Source: Terebella lapidaria (Eukaryota; Annelida; Polychaeta; Terebellida; Terebellidae). Taken from it: a stretch of 64,000 nucleotides of DNA. The position numbers and the translations under genes are program-made. This document shows, piece by piece, positions 63,345-64,000 of the stretch. The notes beneath the pieces are model-generated. The model saw nothing but the letters and a program-made list of their open reading frames with translations. It had not been told where the DNA came from and searched no databases. The first letter of the stretch is position 1. Every line of letters begins with the position of its first letter. The stretch covers positions 17,254,868-17,318,867 of the forward strand of contig OX424555.1 in the NCBI GenBank assembly GCA_949152475.1, in the 5' to 3' direction.

Positions 63345-64000
63345 TTCAGAAGGCTGCTTTCCTCTACTGCGTAGAATCTATGTGTATGTTTCTGTGTGAA
63401 TTGTAACACTGTTGATTCTACCTCAGCTCGACCCGAAATAATGCTAATAATCAATATACAACCACGATTAAAGATACGATACACAGCTCCGTAAGTCAAG
63501 ATGATCTCCAGACAGTACAAAGTAACTAGGTCGTCCCTTCAGTCGGTGAACAGATTTGATTTGATTTTTTTTTTATTTGCTTTATTTGATTAAACATGTA
63601 AAAATGTACAAAGGTACAATAATTCATAAAAATCAGGATAACACAAAAAAAGTGCAAGCACTTGTTTCCATTGTGGTCCTTAGACAATCACAGCCAAACA
63701 TGGAGAGATTGATTTGTACGTGCCCCTCTTGTGTACGTAATGTATCAGAGCCTTATCGGAGATGAGTGGTGGTGGTACGTGATACCATGTAGGCCACGGG
63801 TTACAGGGGTCCCCCATGCACCCCCCCCCCCCATAACTCAGCGAAACATATTTTTTCAGAAGCCCCAGGGCGTCGTTAGTTGGAAATCAAATGTTAACAT
63901 TGAAAGTATAGGGATGCAATTTATGTTTAAACCACTTATCTGAAGGTACCCTAAATCGCTTTTCGACGCTTTCGCAACAAAAAGCACTAGGGGGTATGGT
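63345..64000. other. 5' flank of gene C first exon and unannotated DNA
   Basis: Upstream of ATG 63341 there is no clear TATA box. A T-rich stretch with TTTATTTGCTTTATTTGATT and CATGTAAAAATGTACAAAGG (63560-63625) resembles the 3' end of a LINE-type repeat. A poly-C run lies at 63820-63831. No exon was recognised after it. Confidence 0.4.

Overview
The window is animal nuclear DNA, most likely from a marine invertebrate. The evidence is spliced genes with GT-AG introns, non-LTR, Ty3/gypsy and tyrosine-recombinase retrotransposons, many DNA-transposon MITEs, minisatellites, long poly-C tracts and a tRNA-derived SINE. I could not fix the species; lancelet, hemichordate, mollusc and annelid all remain possible.

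The host genes are a minus-strand tandem cluster of SnoaL-like/NTF2-like (DUF4440-type) genes. Gene A (31.9-35.1 kb) can be assembled exon by exon into 258 codons: a short first exon, then two copies of a three-exon module (144/154/89 nt and 144/154/85 nt), so the protein has two NTF2-like domains. Genes B (37.8-43.2 kb) and C (52.0-63.3 kb) are recent duplicates with the same exon plan. A fourth, partial gene (D) runs off the left edge (894-1089). The duplicated unit also carries a 22/23-bp minisatellite and a 26-bp satellite, both of which differ in length between the copies. Gene B looks damaged: its candidate first exon (50.55 kb) has lost the splice donor, exon 2 has a GC donor, and a Ngaro-like element sits in intron 4.

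Most of the rest is transposable elements. 9739-23703 is a complete Ty3/gypsy element on the minus strand, with two 748-bp LTRs, a CATA target duplication, gag, protease, pol, and a further two-part ORF between pol and the 3' LTR. Its integrase has lost the region carrying the first two catalytic acidic residues, and a 1380-bp stretch of pol is tandemly duplicated in frame. 24253-30614 is a plus-strand LINE with an intact 1157-aa endonuclease/RT ORF; it lies inside an older minus-strand RT fragment and its ORF1 is split by a hAT-like MITE. 38618-42450 is a Ngaro-like tyrosine-recombinase retrotransposon with A1-ORFs-B1-A2-B2 split direct repeats; gene C supplies its empty site.

The right part holds an unusual set of MITEs (55390-56631, with a relative nested at 55727-56266, and 62458-63228). 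Their interiors are arrays of short palindromes, their ends begin A(C/T)GG, and their target duplications are about 8 bp. Other features are large foldbacks (3930-4107, 4640-5505, 61630-61835), further TIR elements (44998-49190, 45660-46840, 61188-62076) and a SINE (60994-61185).
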